This document shows, in pieces, positions 1 through 7,452 of a stretch of 16,773 nucleotides of DNA (position 1 is the first letter of the stretch; the number at the start of each line of letters is the position of its first letter). The DNA is from CAZRHH01 sp964599885 (GTDB lineage: Bacteria > Chloroflexota > Dehalococcoidia > DSTF01 > JACRBR01), in contig CAZRHH010000071.1 of NCBI GenBank assembly GCA_964599885.1, positions 1-16,773 of the forward strand. The letters run 5' to 3'. The notes under the pieces are model-generated. The model saw nothing but the letters and a program-made list of their open reading frames with translations. It searched no databases and was not told where the DNA came from. The position numbers and the translations under genes are program-made.

Positions 1-55
<55 letters not shown>

Positions 56-139
56 TGCTCGTTTCGGGGAGCGCCGCCCCATCGCGATCCGGTACCCTAC
101 CGGCAACGCCACGCCGCGTCCCCGCGCAGTCGAGGCACC

Positions 140-2290
140 ATGCCACTCTCCCGATACATCCGCCGCATGCCGATCGCGCCGGCCGCGTTGATCCTCGTTT
201 CGTTGCTCGCCGCATCGGTGATGACGCGCAGCAACACGCAGGTCGCGCGCGCTGAGCCGCCAAGCACGCTGACGCGGATCGAGGATCCGGTGGTGATGTC
301 TGGCGCCGACCTTCCGGCGCTTGGCGGGCACGCGCCGGGGAACATCGTGGCGTTTCGCTACAGCGGCGCCTGGCAGCAGATCCCCGTTCAGGTGGACGAG
401 CGCGTCTGGCGCAGCTTCCGGGCGATCTACAACAACATCACGCCGTTTCCGCTGAGCATGAACGTAACACCGAGCCAACTCGTGTACGCCGATCCGGGTA
501 CGCACACTGGCGCCGATACAGATGCGACGTTCGACGCCGACGACGAGCTGGTGTTCATGGCGAAAGACGCGGGCGGTCAGCCGCCCCCGTTCTCAACGCC
601 GGGCGGCGTCGTGGCTGCGTCCGGCATCGAGGTCGAGATCACCAATCCGCTGCAACCATCAGAGACCGGATGGGTGTACCTGTTCCGGCAGGACGGTTCA
701 CTGGCCCAGGGTGCGGGGGAACAGTACGTGAACTACAGCTTCTCGCTGCTTTCGGGGCCGTACCTGACAACCTACAAGCACGCGAATTACCCGGGTCCAA
801 ACGCTGGCAACCCGGAGAACAGCACCGTGACAACGCCATACTACGGCCGGCACTTCGGCGACCGCTGGCAGGACGACGCGCTGAGCATTACCGCCGGCGC
901 GGCTTCGAACGCCGATATCCTCGACCGCCACAAGGCGTTGTACGCACCAGGAAACTGCGGCCGCAGCGAGAACACGTTCGACTTCGGCGACACAAACGGC
1001 TTCCCGGGCGAGGGCGCCTTCGTCGCGAACCGCGTCGGTCCGATACGCGCGATCCGGTCGTACATCGGCGCCAACAGCGGACCGAACACGCAGCGCGACC
1101 ACGTGTACTACCAACAACGAGAGGACATCCGCACGTACCTGCGCGTACACCCAATCGGGAGCATCATGGACTTCTGGGACCTGAGTCCGGACGCGGCGTT
1201 GATGACGTACTACGACGACCTGAACACAGGCGGCGCGCTGGTCGATGGCAACCCGGAGACGCTGGCGAGCGGCGAAACGGAGTGGCAGATGGTCACCGGC
1301 GCGCAGGGCTCGCTGATGATCGCCGGAACGATCTCGACGGACATCCCGGCGTTTTCGTACACCTCGTACTATCTCGACGACACGACGCCGCCGGTCACGC
1401 AGTGCACTGGCGACGCCGTCTCGTACGGCGCCGGCGGCGTGTTTTTCGATCCGCCCGGCGACATTCTCTGTACGGATCCGGGGCGGAACTTCAACTGTCC
1501 CCAGTCCGGGCCGTTGTACTTCCTGCACTCGGTACACAACCTGTACTTCGATGCGCCCGGCATGGATGTCGCCGATGCCCAAGCGCTAGCAGCGCGATCG
1601 GCTGCGCCGTTGGCCTTCGCGCCGGCGCCGTGGCAAAACGCCGCCGCCAACACCGACGCCGACAGCCTCAACGACGCCGCCGACAACTGCCCCGCAGTCA
1701 CGAACGCGGGACAGCAAAACAACGACCGTAATTTCATCGATCTGCCGCCCTCGAAGGCGTACGATGATCTCACGCGCCCCATGTCCGACACCGTGGGCGA
1801 CGCCTGCGATGCCGACGACGATAACGACGGTATCTCCGACGCGCTCGAACTTGCGGGACCGTGTGCATCGGCAACCGGCGCCACTAACCCGCTCAGCTCC
1901 GACAGCGATGGCGACCGCGTCCTTGATGGCGCCGAGTGCGCCCTCAACACCAACCCGCTCAGCGCCGCCAACTTCCCGTCGAGCATCCAATGTGGCTCCA
2001 CCATCGACAGTGATGGCGACGGGATCCTGGACTTCCGCGAGTTCTGCTACTACGGCACCAGCGTGACGTCCGCGAACTCAGACGGCGACAACTGTCGCGA
2101 CGGTCAAGAAATCGCATCGATCAACGGCGACCTTGCGATCAACGTCGTCGACCTCCAGCAGATCGCGCAGTCCATGGGCCATTCGACCAGCCCGCAATAC
2201 ATTCCCAATATGGACATCACGAAGAACGGATCGATCGACGTGGCCGACTTGCAGCAAGCCGCGCAGCAACAAGGGTTCTGCTCCCCTTAG
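140..2290 (+). CDS. Secreted protein with thrombospondin type 3 repeats and C-terminal dockerin-like domain
   Basis: This 716-residue protein begins with a typical signal peptide: Arg-rich n-region, hydrophobic stretch at residues 11–27, and a probable cleavage after the ARA motif near residue 38. Residues about 40–490 form a large domain that I do not recognise; it carries IPVQVDER and DADDELVFMAKD motifs. Residues about 504–640 hold Asp-rich thrombospondin type 3 calcium repeats such as DADDDNDGISD, DSDGDRVLDGAE and DSDGDGILDFRE. Residues about 660–716 resemble a type I dockerin, with a degenerate first repeat (INGDLAINVVDLQQIA) and a good second one (DITKNGSIDVADLQ). Dockerins bind cohesins; none is in the window, so the partner is unknown. 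The ATG at 140 has GAGG four bases upstream; an in-frame ATG at 167 would shorten the signal peptide. Likely exported and calcium-stabilised. Confidence 0.9.
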   Translation: MPLSRYIRRMPIAPAALILVSLLAASVMTRSNTQVARAEPPSTLTRIEDPVVMSGADLPALGGHAPGNIVAFRYSGAWQQIPVQVDERVWRSFRAIYNNITPFPLSMNVTPSQLVYADPGTHTGADTDATFDADDELVFMAKDAGGQPPPFSTPGGVVAASGIEVEITNPLQPSETGWVYLFRQDGSLAQGAGEQYVNYSFSLLSGPYLTTYKHANYPGPNAGNPENSTVTTPYYGRHFGDRWQDDALSITAGAASNADILDRHKALYAPGNCGRSENTFDFGDTNGFPGEGAFVANRVGPIRAIRSYIGANSGPNTQRDHVYYQQREDIRTYLRVHPIGSIMDFWDLSPDAALMTYYDDLNTGGALVDGNPETLASGETEWQMVTGAQGSLMIAGTISTDIPAFSYTSYYLDDTTPPVTQCTGDAVSYGAGGVFFDPPGDILCTDPGRNFNCPQSGPLYFLHSVHNLYFDAPGMDVADAQALAARSAAPLAFAPAPWQNAAANTDADSLNDAADNCPAVTNAGQQNNDRNFIDLPPSKAYDDLTRPMSDTVGDACDADDDNDGISDALELAGPCASATGATNPLSSDSDGDRVLDGAECALNTNPLSAANFPSSIQCGSTIDSDGDGILDFREFCYYGTSVTSANSDGDNCRDGQEIASINGDLAINVVDLQQIAQSMGHSTSPQYIPNMDITKNGSIDVADLQQAAQQQGFCSP

Positions 2291-2365
2291 TTCTTTCAGT
2301 GCATGGTCTGTCTCGGCAAGCAGCCTACAATCACGCCATCGTGATGTTGCGCGTCGTCGTCTATC

Positions 2366-2395
2366 ATCTATCCGGCGCGCATCTATCCGGCGCGC
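2366..2395. repeat. 15-bp perfect tandem duplication upstream of the RNase H gene
   Basis: The 15-bp unit ATCTATCCGGCGCGC occurs twice back to back, at 2366–2380 and 2381–2395. It lies between the dockerin gene stop (2290) and the RNase H zinc ribbon (2442). A small 6-bp hairpin (ATCACG/CGTGAT, 2330–2345) lies just before it, without a T-run. The length, a multiple of three, preserves any frame read across it. This looks like a recent slippage duplication in an untranslated leader. Confidence 0.9.
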
Positions 2396-2417
2396 GAAAA
2401 TAAGCGGGAGCGATCAA

Positions 2418-3059
2418 ATCACGAACGGCGGCGACCTGATCTGCGGTGACTGCGGCCAAGCGTTCACGCTCGCGCCGGCCATCGCAGCAAAGTACCCCGG
2501 TTGGCGTCCGAAACAGTGCATGCCGTGCCGCACCGGCAAACGCGCACCCGCCCGCGTTGCCAGCGACGAGCGCCTCACGCGCGCACAGGTTCTCGAACGT
2601 CATTCCTCCGGCCCAACCACCGGCGTCTTCACTGACGGGCACTGCGAGCCGAACCCTGGTCGCGGCGGCTGGGGCGCCGTCAAGGTCGTCGATGACGCCA
2701 TCGTCGAAGAACGCAGCGGACACGATCCGGACACCACGAACAACCGCATGGAACTGCAGGCGCTCATCGCCGGGTACCAGATGCTCGCGCCAGACGAGGA
2801 CGCCACCCTCTACTCCGACAGCAATCTCTGCGTGCGCACAGTCAACGAGTGGGCAGCGGGTTGGGAGCGCCGGGGCTGGAAGAAAAAGGATGGCCCGATC
2901 GCAAACCTCGACCTCGTGCAAGAACTTTACGCCCTCGCGCAAGCGCATCCTCACGCGAAGCTTGAATGGATCCGCGCCCACGCCGGCTCCCGCTGGAACG
3001 AGTACGCCGACGCCTTGGCCCGCTCCTATTACGACGAACCCGAAAGCCGGCCAGCTTAA
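2418..3059 (+). CDS. Type I ribonuclease H with N-terminal zinc ribbon (start uncertain)
   Basis: The C-terminal domain is RNase HI, which cuts the RNA strand of RNA–DNA hybrids. The four catalytic acidic residues are visible: D73 (FTDG), E112 (NNRMEL), D134 (YSDS) and D198 (YADALA), numbered from a start at 2418. The N-terminus has a zinc ribbon C9-G-D-C12 … C34-M-P-C37 of the probable zinc-ribbon (zf-trcl) type, giving about 213 residues. The start is odd. There is no in-frame ATG, GTG or TTG between 2133 and the ATG at 2520, and 2520 lies inside the second Cys pair. The TTG at 2133 would overlap the dockerin gene by 158 bp and add low-complexity Ser/Arg sequence. The best fit is ATC at 2418, seven bases after GGGAG (2406–2410); CTG at 2436 is another option. 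The gene is certain, its start is not. Confidence 0.85.
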   Translation: MTNGGDLICGDCGQAFTLAPAIAAKYPGWRPKQCMPCRTGKRAPARVASDERLTRAQVLERHSSGPTTGVFTDGHCEPNPGRGGWGAVKVVDDAIVEERSGHDPDTTNNRMELQALIAGYQMLAPDEDATLYSDSNLCVRTVNEWAAGWERRGWKKKDGPIANLDLVQELYALAQAHPHAKLEWIRAHAGSRWNEYADALARSYYDEPESRPA

Positions 3060-3073
3060 TCGCGGCGCACCGT

Positions 3074-3104
3074 CAGTCCCCAGTCCCCAGTCCTCAGTCC
3101 CAGT
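3074..3104. repeat. Heptanucleotide tandem repeat (CAGTCCC)n
   Basis: Four copies of CAGTCCC are present, the third ending in T instead of C, followed by the partial copy AGT. The array fills most of the 67-bp gap between the RNase H stop and the DegT-family start. The opposite strand reads as G-triplets and G-quartets separated by short spacers, which could in principle form a quadruplex. Confidence 0.9.
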
Positions 3105-3126
3105 ACTAAGCCTGCTAACCTGAGCA

Positions 3127-4356
3127 ATGCCCAATCTCGCGATCCGCGGCGGTACACCGCTACGCACCAAAGCGTGGCCTGCATGGCCCGAGCACGACCA
3201 CCGCGAAGTGCAGAATCTCACGCGCGTCGTCCAGAGCGGCAACTGGGGCGGCTTTCCGTCGCCAAACGTCCTCGCGGGCGAGTTTGCCGAGGAGTTCGCC
3301 GCGCATCACAACGCGAAGTACGGCGTTTGCACCACCGGCGGAACGACAGCGCTCGAGGTGGCCTTGCGCGCCTGCGGGCTGCAACGCGGGGATGAAGTGC
3401 TCGTCCCGGCACTCACCTTCTACGCCACCGCGTTCGCCGCGCTCGTGCAGGGATTCAAGCCTGTCTTCGTCGATATCGATCCCGACACGTGGTGCATCGA
3501 CCCAGCACAGATTGAGCGTCAAATTACGCCGTACACCCGGGCGATCCTGCCCGTGCATCTCGGCTCGCGCATGGCCGACATGGATCGCATCATGGAGATC
3601 GCTCGCGCGCGCGATCTGCGCGTCGTCGAAGATTGCGCGCACGTGCACGGCGGCGCCTGGCGCGGGCGCGGCGCCGGGAGCATCGGCGACGTGGGCTGCT
3701 TCAGCTTCCAGTCATCGAAACTCATGACATGCGGCGAAGGCGGCATCATGATCACCAGCGACGACGCGATCGAGGAGCGCCTGCACGCCTACGTCAACTC
3801 GGGCCGTGTGAAGACGAGCGACCGCACCGCCGCCGAGGGCTCGATGCTCGGCTGGAACTACCGCATGACGGAGTTCCACGCCGCGGTGTTGCTCGCGCAA
3901 CTCGAGCGCCTCCCCGAGCAGATCGAACGCCGAAATCGCAACATCGAACACCTCGAACGGCGCGTCGCCAAGACCGAAGGCGTCAGTACACTGCCGCACG
4001 ACGATCGCATGACCGCGCGCTCCGGCTACGGCGTCATCCTCCGCTACGACGAACGCGCATGGCGAGGCGCATCACGCAATCGCTTCGCCCGCACGCTCTA
4101 CGCCGAGGGCATGCGGCTCGAAGCGGCGTTCTACACGCCGGTCTACAGCAACCCGCTCTTCGCCTGGCGCGACGCCATGATCGATGTCGACTACACCGAT
4201 GTTTCGTGCCCCGTCGCAGAGCGCGCCGCCGGCAACGAGATGATCTGGCTCCCGCACGATATCTTCCTCGGCGACGAAGCCGATATCGACGACCTCTGCG
4301 ACGCCATCGAAAAGATCCGCACCAACATAGACGAACTCGTCGAGCGGCCCGCGTAG
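3127..4356 (+). CDS. DegT/DnrJ/EryC1/StrS family PLP-dependent aminotransferase
   Basis: A 409-residue fold type I PLP enzyme of the sugar aminotransferase family, which transfers amino groups to keto-sugars (often nucleotide-linked) or acts as a dehydratase or AHBA-synthase-like enzyme. Visible family motifs are TTGGTTALEVALRACGL near the N-terminus (cofactor phosphate binding), EVLVPALTFYATA, VVEDCAHVHGG (E168, D169) and FSFQSSKLMTCGEGG, where K198 is the expected Schiff-base lysine. GWNYRMTEFHAAV follows, as in the family. Length is normal. The ATG at 3127 has no strong Shine-Dalgarno. There are no sugar-nucleotide genes beside it, so the substrate cannot be deduced; its neighbours are an RNase H and, convergently, a lipoprotein. 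The stop codon lies inside the first of two GCGTAGCCC repeats that run into the next heptamer array. Confidence 0.92.
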   Translation: MPNLAIRGGTPLRTKAWPAWPEHDHREVQNLTRVVQSGNWGGFPSPNVLAGEFAEEFAAHHNAKYGVCTTGGTTALEVALRACGLQRGDEVLVPALTFYATAFAALVQGFKPVFVDIDPDTWCIDPAQIERQITPYTRAILPVHLGSRMADMDRIMEIARARDLRVVEDCAHVHGGAWRGRGAGSIGDVGCFSFQSSKLMTCGEGGIMITSDDAIEERLHAYVNSGRVKTSDRTAAEGSMLGWNYRMTEFHAAVLLAQLERLPEQIERRNRNIEHLERRVAKTEGVSTLPHDDRMTARSGYGVILRYDERAWRGASRNRFARTLYAEGMRLEAAFYTPVYSNPLFAWRDAMIDVDYTDVSCPVAERAAGNEMIWLPHDIFLGDEADIDDLCDAIEKIRTNIDELVERPA

Positions 4357-4365
4357 CCCGCGTAG

Positions 4366-4428
4366 CCCGCTTCCCGCTTCCCGCTTCCCGCTTCCCGCTT
4401 CCCGCTTCCCGCTTCCCGCTTCCCGCTT
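4366..4428. repeat. Heptanucleotide tandem repeat (CCCGCTT)9
   Basis: Nine perfect consecutive copies of CCCGCTT, immediately preceded by a 9-bp tandem pair GCGTAGCCC that includes the stop codon of the aminotransferase. On the minus strand it reads GGGAAGC repeated. This gives nine G-triplets with constant 4-base loops and fits the usual G-quadruplex pattern. It lies between two convergent genes. Confidence 0.98.
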
Positions 4429-4432
4429 AAAC

Positions 4433-4494
4433 ACGTACACCCCGGCGCCGCGAGGTGTACGTCTGCACCGGCGGGCGCCATGCGCCCGTGCCGG
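4433..4494. other. Pair of strong intergenic hairpins between convergent genes
   Basis: The first hairpin has a perfect 9-bp stem, ACGTACACC (4433–4441) with GGTGTACGT (4454–4462), and a 12-base GC loop. The second has a 6-bp stem GGGCGC/GCGCCC around CAT (4473–4487), continued below a 2-base bulge by CCGGC/GCCGG (4468–4472 and 4490–4494). Neither has a T-run, so neither is a textbook intrinsic terminator. Being between two convergent stops, they may still act as transcript 3' ends in both directions (inference). Confidence 0.7.
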
Positions 4495-4508
4495 ATGAGG
4501 TTCGCTAG

Positions 4509-5039
4509 CTACTCGTTGTTGTCTTCCGAGCCTACAGGGTTGTCGAGGCCGTCGTCGTTGTCACCATCGCCGTCGTCATCGAGCGGGTTATCGAGGTCAA
4601 CGTCGGGATCGTCGTCGCCGGCGTCGCCATCCAACGGGTTGCTATCGTCGTCACCATCGTCGGCAGCGTCGCCAATTTCCGCGGCGATCGCGGCACGAAT
4701 CTCGGGCTCCACCGACGCGAACTGCGCCTTCGCCGCGTCGAACTTCACCTGATCGCCGTCATCGACGGCCTCACCCAGCGTGTCGCACAGGTCGTCAAGC
4801 GCGTCGCTGTCGACGCCGTCCTGCAGTTCGCCGCAGTTGTCCTTCAGCGAGTCCTTGGTGTCGCCAGGCGCCGCTGTGATGTCCGTCGTCGCTGCCAGCG
4901 CGGCGCTGAACTCCTCGTAGGAACCGGCGAGATCCTCCGCGTTGTCGGCGCTGTCGCCGTCGTCGTCGCAGGCCGCGCCCAGCACCAGTACGCCACCTAC
5001 CGCCATCGTGAACAGAACCGAACGTGTCTTCCTGAGCAT
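4509..5039 (-). CDS. Putative lipoprotein with Asp-rich repeat tail
   Basis: A 176-residue protein with a lipoprotein-type signal: MLRKTR, a hydrophobic core, then LGAAC with the presumed lipidated C24. The residue three before the Cys is Gly rather than Leu, so the lipobox is slightly atypical. Residues about 30–125 form a predicted helical domain with two further Cys (DNCGEL and DLCDTL) that could pair outside the cell. The last about 55 residues are extremely Asp-rich, with a loose repeat around DNPLDDDGDGDN, which suggests a calcium-binding or highly acidic tail. I do not recognise a family. The start at 5039 is supported by AGGAGG and GAGGA just upstream; an in-frame extension to 5150 would place the signal peptide internally. 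Convergent with the aminotransferase at 3127 and divergent from the class III aminotransferase at 5224. Confidence 0.85.
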   Translation of the reverse strand: MLRKTRSVLFTMAVGGVLVLGAACDDDGDSADNAEDLAGSYEEFSAALAATTDITAAPGDTKDSLKDNCGELQDGVDSDALDDLCDTLGEAVDDGDQVKFDAAKAQFASVEPEIRAAIAAEIGDAADDGDDDSNPLDGDAGDDDPDVDLDNPLDDDGDGDNDDGLDNPVGSEDNNE

Positions 5040-5168
5040 GTTTTCCTCTACCTCCTGAGCGCATCGTAGGCGGGAGCAGATAACAGACGGCGACAATGGA
5101 TACCAGCCCTCGCGACAAAGGCGTAAATAACAACGAAAGCGCGTACCCATGCCTACGGCTCGGGACTC

Positions 5169-5182
5169 CCAGCTTCCAGCTT
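5169..5182. repeat. Short degenerate heptamer repeat (CCAGCTT)2
   Basis: Two copies of CCAGCTT are followed directly by CCCGCC and preceded by GGGACTC. It resembles a short, degraded version of the 7-bp arrays at 3074 and 4366 and lies about 40 bp upstream of the chosen GTG start of the class III aminotransferase. Weak on its own; listed because of the pattern across this window. Confidence 0.5.
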
Positions 5183-5223
5183 CCCGCCGCAGCCGTTATC
5201 CTGCGCCACAAGAGAGGCTTGAT

Positions 5224-6426
5224 GTGACCGATTGGCGAGCCAAAGAAGCCGAATACTTCATGCGCGCTGGCAAGCGCGTGGATCTGCTCGCCGTCCGTGG
5301 CGAAGGCGCCCACATCTGGGACGAAGCCGGCCGCGAGTATCTCGACTTCTTCGGCGGCCCCGCCACCATCAGCCTGGGCCACTCGCACCCGGTCATCGTC
5401 GATGCGCTGATCGACCAGGCGCGGCAGCTCATTCACGTCTCCAACTCCTTCTATTCGATCCCGCAGCTCAAACTCGCCGAGCTGCTGATCGAGCACTCCT
5501 GCTTCGACCGCGTCTACTTCATGAACAGCGGCGCCGAGGCGGACGAGGGGGCGCTGAAGCTCGCGCGCAAGTGGGGCAAAGAGAAGAAGAACGGTGCGTA
5601 CGAGATCATCTGCGCCGACAACGCCTTCCACGGCCGGACGCTCCAGATGATCACCGCCGGCGGCACGGAGCGATATAAGGCGCCGTTCGGCCCGCTGCCC
5701 GAGGGTTTTCTGCACGTCCCGTTCAACGACGTCGACGCCGTCAAGCGCGTCACCAGCGAGAAGACCGTCGCCATCTTCATGGAACCGATCCAGGGCGAAG
5801 GCGGTATCAACGTCGCCGACGACGACTACTTCCCTCAGCTTCGCGCGTGGTGCGACGAGCAGAACATCCTGCTGATCCTCGACGAAGTGCAGACGGGATG
5901 CGGACGCACCGGCAAACTCTTCGCGTACGAGCACTATGGCATCGAGCCGGACATCATGGCGCTCGGCAAGGGCATCGGCGGCGGTGTGCCGTTGTCGGCA
6001 TTCCTCGCGAAGGAGCATGCGGCGGTGTTCACACCGGGCGATCACGGCAGCACGTACGGCGGCGAGCCGCTGACGACGCGCGTGGGCTACGAAGTGATGA
6101 ACTATATCATCAAGAACGATATCCCGGCCAAGGTGCGCGACAGCGGCGCGACGGTCGAACGGCGCCTCAACTCATTGCTCGACCGCTGCTCGATCGTCAC
6201 CGACGTGCGCGGCATGGGGTTGATGTGGGCGGTCCAGTTCAACACGGATATCGGCGAACGCATCACGAACGCCGCGCTTGCGGCCGGATTGATCGTCAAC
6301 AACGTGCGCCCCAACGCCGTCCGCCTCGCGCCGCCGCTGACCATCACCGACGAAGAACTTGAGCAGGGGCTCGCGATCCTCGAACACGTTATCGAAGGCG
6401 CGTCCGCTGCGGCGCCATCAAAGTAA
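5224..6426 (+). CDS. Class III PLP-dependent aminotransferase (acetylornithine/ornithine aminotransferase-like)
   Basis: A 400-residue enzyme of the acetylornithine/ornithine/4-aminobutyrate aminotransferase group. Visible motifs are MNSGAEADEGALKLARKWG (cofactor binding), NAFHGRT, EPIQGEGG, LILDEVQTGCGRTG with the cofactor-contacting Asp, and ALGKGIGGGVPLSAF, where K249 should bind PLP. These fit ArgD-type enzymes best, but class III substrate assignment from sequence alone is unsafe and no arginine genes are adjacent. I chose GTG 5224 because AGAGG lies six bases upstream and the protein then begins directly with family-like sequence. An in-frame ATG at 5149 would add 25 residues encoded by heptamer repeat DNA. 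The stop is 10 bp from the convergent SET-domain gene. Confidence 0.92.
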   Translation: MTDWRAKEAEYFMRAGKRVDLLAVRGEGAHIWDEAGREYLDFFGGPATISLGHSHPVIVDALIDQARQLIHVSNSFYSIPQLKLAELLIEHSCFDRVYFMNSGAEADEGALKLARKWGKEKKNGAYEIICADNAFHGRTLQMITAGGTERYKAPFGPLPEGFLHVPFNDVDAVKRVTSEKTVAIFMEPIQGEGGINVADDDYFPQLRAWCDEQNILLILDEVQTGCGRTGKLFAYEHYGIEPDIMALGKGIGGGVPLSAFLAKEHAAVFTPGDHGSTYGGEPLTTRVGYEVMNYIIKNDIPAKVRDSGATVERRLNSLLDRCSIVTDVRGMGLMWAVQFNTDIGERITNAALAAGLIVNNVRPNAVRLAPPLTITDEELEQGLAILEHVIEGASAAAPSK

Positions 6427-6436
6427 GGCGCAGCGC

Positions 6437-6943
6437 CTACTTCCGTTTGCGCTTCGGCTTCTTCGCCTCTTGCAGCAGCATGCCGCGGCAGCGCTTCACC
6501 CCGCAATGGCAGGCGTACGCTTCCCGCTCGGCGCGCGTGACGCGCCCCGAAACGAGAAGCTGGTAGTCGTAGGTCAGCTCCGTGCCAGGCTGAATGTTCT
6601 TCGCCGCCTCGATGAAGATGCGGTTGCCCTCCGACACGGAGCGGCAGTTCCCCTCGCACGAGTGGTTGATGTACCGGGCGATGCTGCCGCGCCGAGTCGC
6701 GTCGATCGTCATGCCGTCGTCGAGAGCAAACAGCATCGTGTGACCGTCTTCGCTCGCCACGCCGTAACGCCGGTCGATCTCGTCTTGCGTCACCCGCTCG
6801 CCGGTGTACTCGATGATCTGCGTTCCCGGGCGCAGCCGCGTTGCGGCGAATACGCCGCGCCCATGGATCGGCGAGCGCTTAACGACGCATCGCCGCCCGC
6901 GCGGTCGACGCTCATCTCCTGCTTGTGTCTTCGTCCCTGCCAA
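6437..6943 (-). CDS. SET-domain protein lysine methyltransferase
   Basis: A 168-residue SET-domain protein, predicted to transfer methyl groups from S-adenosylmethionine to lysine side chains. The motifs are intact: GRGVFA (28–33), RYINHSCEGN (90–99), ELTYDY (122–127), then a post-SET Cys cluster C145-H-C147 … C152-R-G which, with the Cys of NHSC, normally binds zinc. The tail KKPKRKRK is strongly basic and could contact nucleic acid. Bacterial SET proteins are scattered and their substrates are mostly unknown. The start is TTG at 6943, seven bases after GAGG; another TTG two codons earlier (6949) is too close to that site. It lies 67 bp downstream of the cupin gene on the same strand and ends 10 bp from the convergent aminotransferase stop. 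Confidence 0.9.
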   Translation of the reverse strand: MAGTKTQAGDERRPRGRRCVVKRSPIHGRGVFAATRLRPGTQIIEYTGERVTQDEIDRRYGVASEDGHTMLFALDDGMTIDATRRGSIARYINHSCEGNCRSVSEGNRIFIEAAKNIQPGTELTYDYQLLVSGRVTRAEREAYACHCGVKRCRGMLLQEAKKPKRKRK

Positions 6944-7010
6944 GTGCAAACCTCAATTTCGATGATAGCGACAACGCGCCGCATAGTGCATCACCCGTCC
7001 GCATGATGCT

Positions 7011-7400
7011 CTACGCCAGGAGCTCTGCGCGATACTGACGATACATGGCGGCGATCGCCGCGTCGTCTGACGCTTCCGCCTTGTGTAACGCCTCGATCAG
7101 CGCGAGTACTTGCGCCGTCGTCACAACCAGATAGCGAGCCGTCGCTGGCCCAGGGTTCCCGAACGTGTGCGCGACACCGGCGGGCACGAAGACGGTCGCC
7201 CCCGCGGCAACGTCCACGGAGCGGTCCGCAAACTGAAAGCGCAGCGCGCCCTCGATGACATGCCACGCCTCGTCGTCGTCATGGTGTATGTGCATCGGTG
7301 GACCGACGTTGGGGCCATGCGCCCACTCACGCATCGCGAACGATTTGCCATTGGCGACGACCGCCTCGCCAGACGCCGCGATAACTGCGTCACGACTCAT
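7011..7400 (-). CDS. Small cupin-domain protein
   Basis: A 129-residue single-domain cupin. Both cupin motifs are seen: motif 1 as H37-I-H39-H-DDD-E44-AWHVIEG, and motif 2 as GATVFVPAGVAHTFGN with H78. The three His and one Glu form the usual metal site, so a metal-dependent enzyme or binding protein is likely, but the reaction cannot be read from the sequence. The start at 7400 (ATG) has GGGAG five bases upstream; an upstream in-frame start at 7463 would overlap the preceding gene. It lies between a methyltransferase (52 bp upstream) and the SET gene, all on the minus strand, and may share their transcript. Confidence 0.88.
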   Translation of the reverse strand: MSRDAVIAASGEAVVANGKSFAMREWAHGPNVGPPMHIHHDDDEAWHVIEGALRFQFADRSVDVAAGATVFVPAGVAHTFGNPGPATARYLVVTTAQVLALIEALHKAEASDDAAIAAMYRQYRAELLA

Positions 7401-7452
7401 GGCAACTCCCCACGCCACAACGGGAAAAGGGCGGCCAACGAAGATCGTTCTG

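Noticed and set aside
5149..5223. ATG start of the class III aminotransferase at 5149
   Set aside because: The 25 added residues come from repeat DNA and have no ribosome site; GTG 5224 has AGAGG at good spacing.
4795..6045. A 416-residue minus-strand frame opposite the class III aminotransferase
   Set aside because: The plus strand has a full set of aminotransferase motifs; this frame shows no family and is a GC-rich shadow. The same applies to the long frames at 670–1731 and 698–1582 within the dockerin gene.
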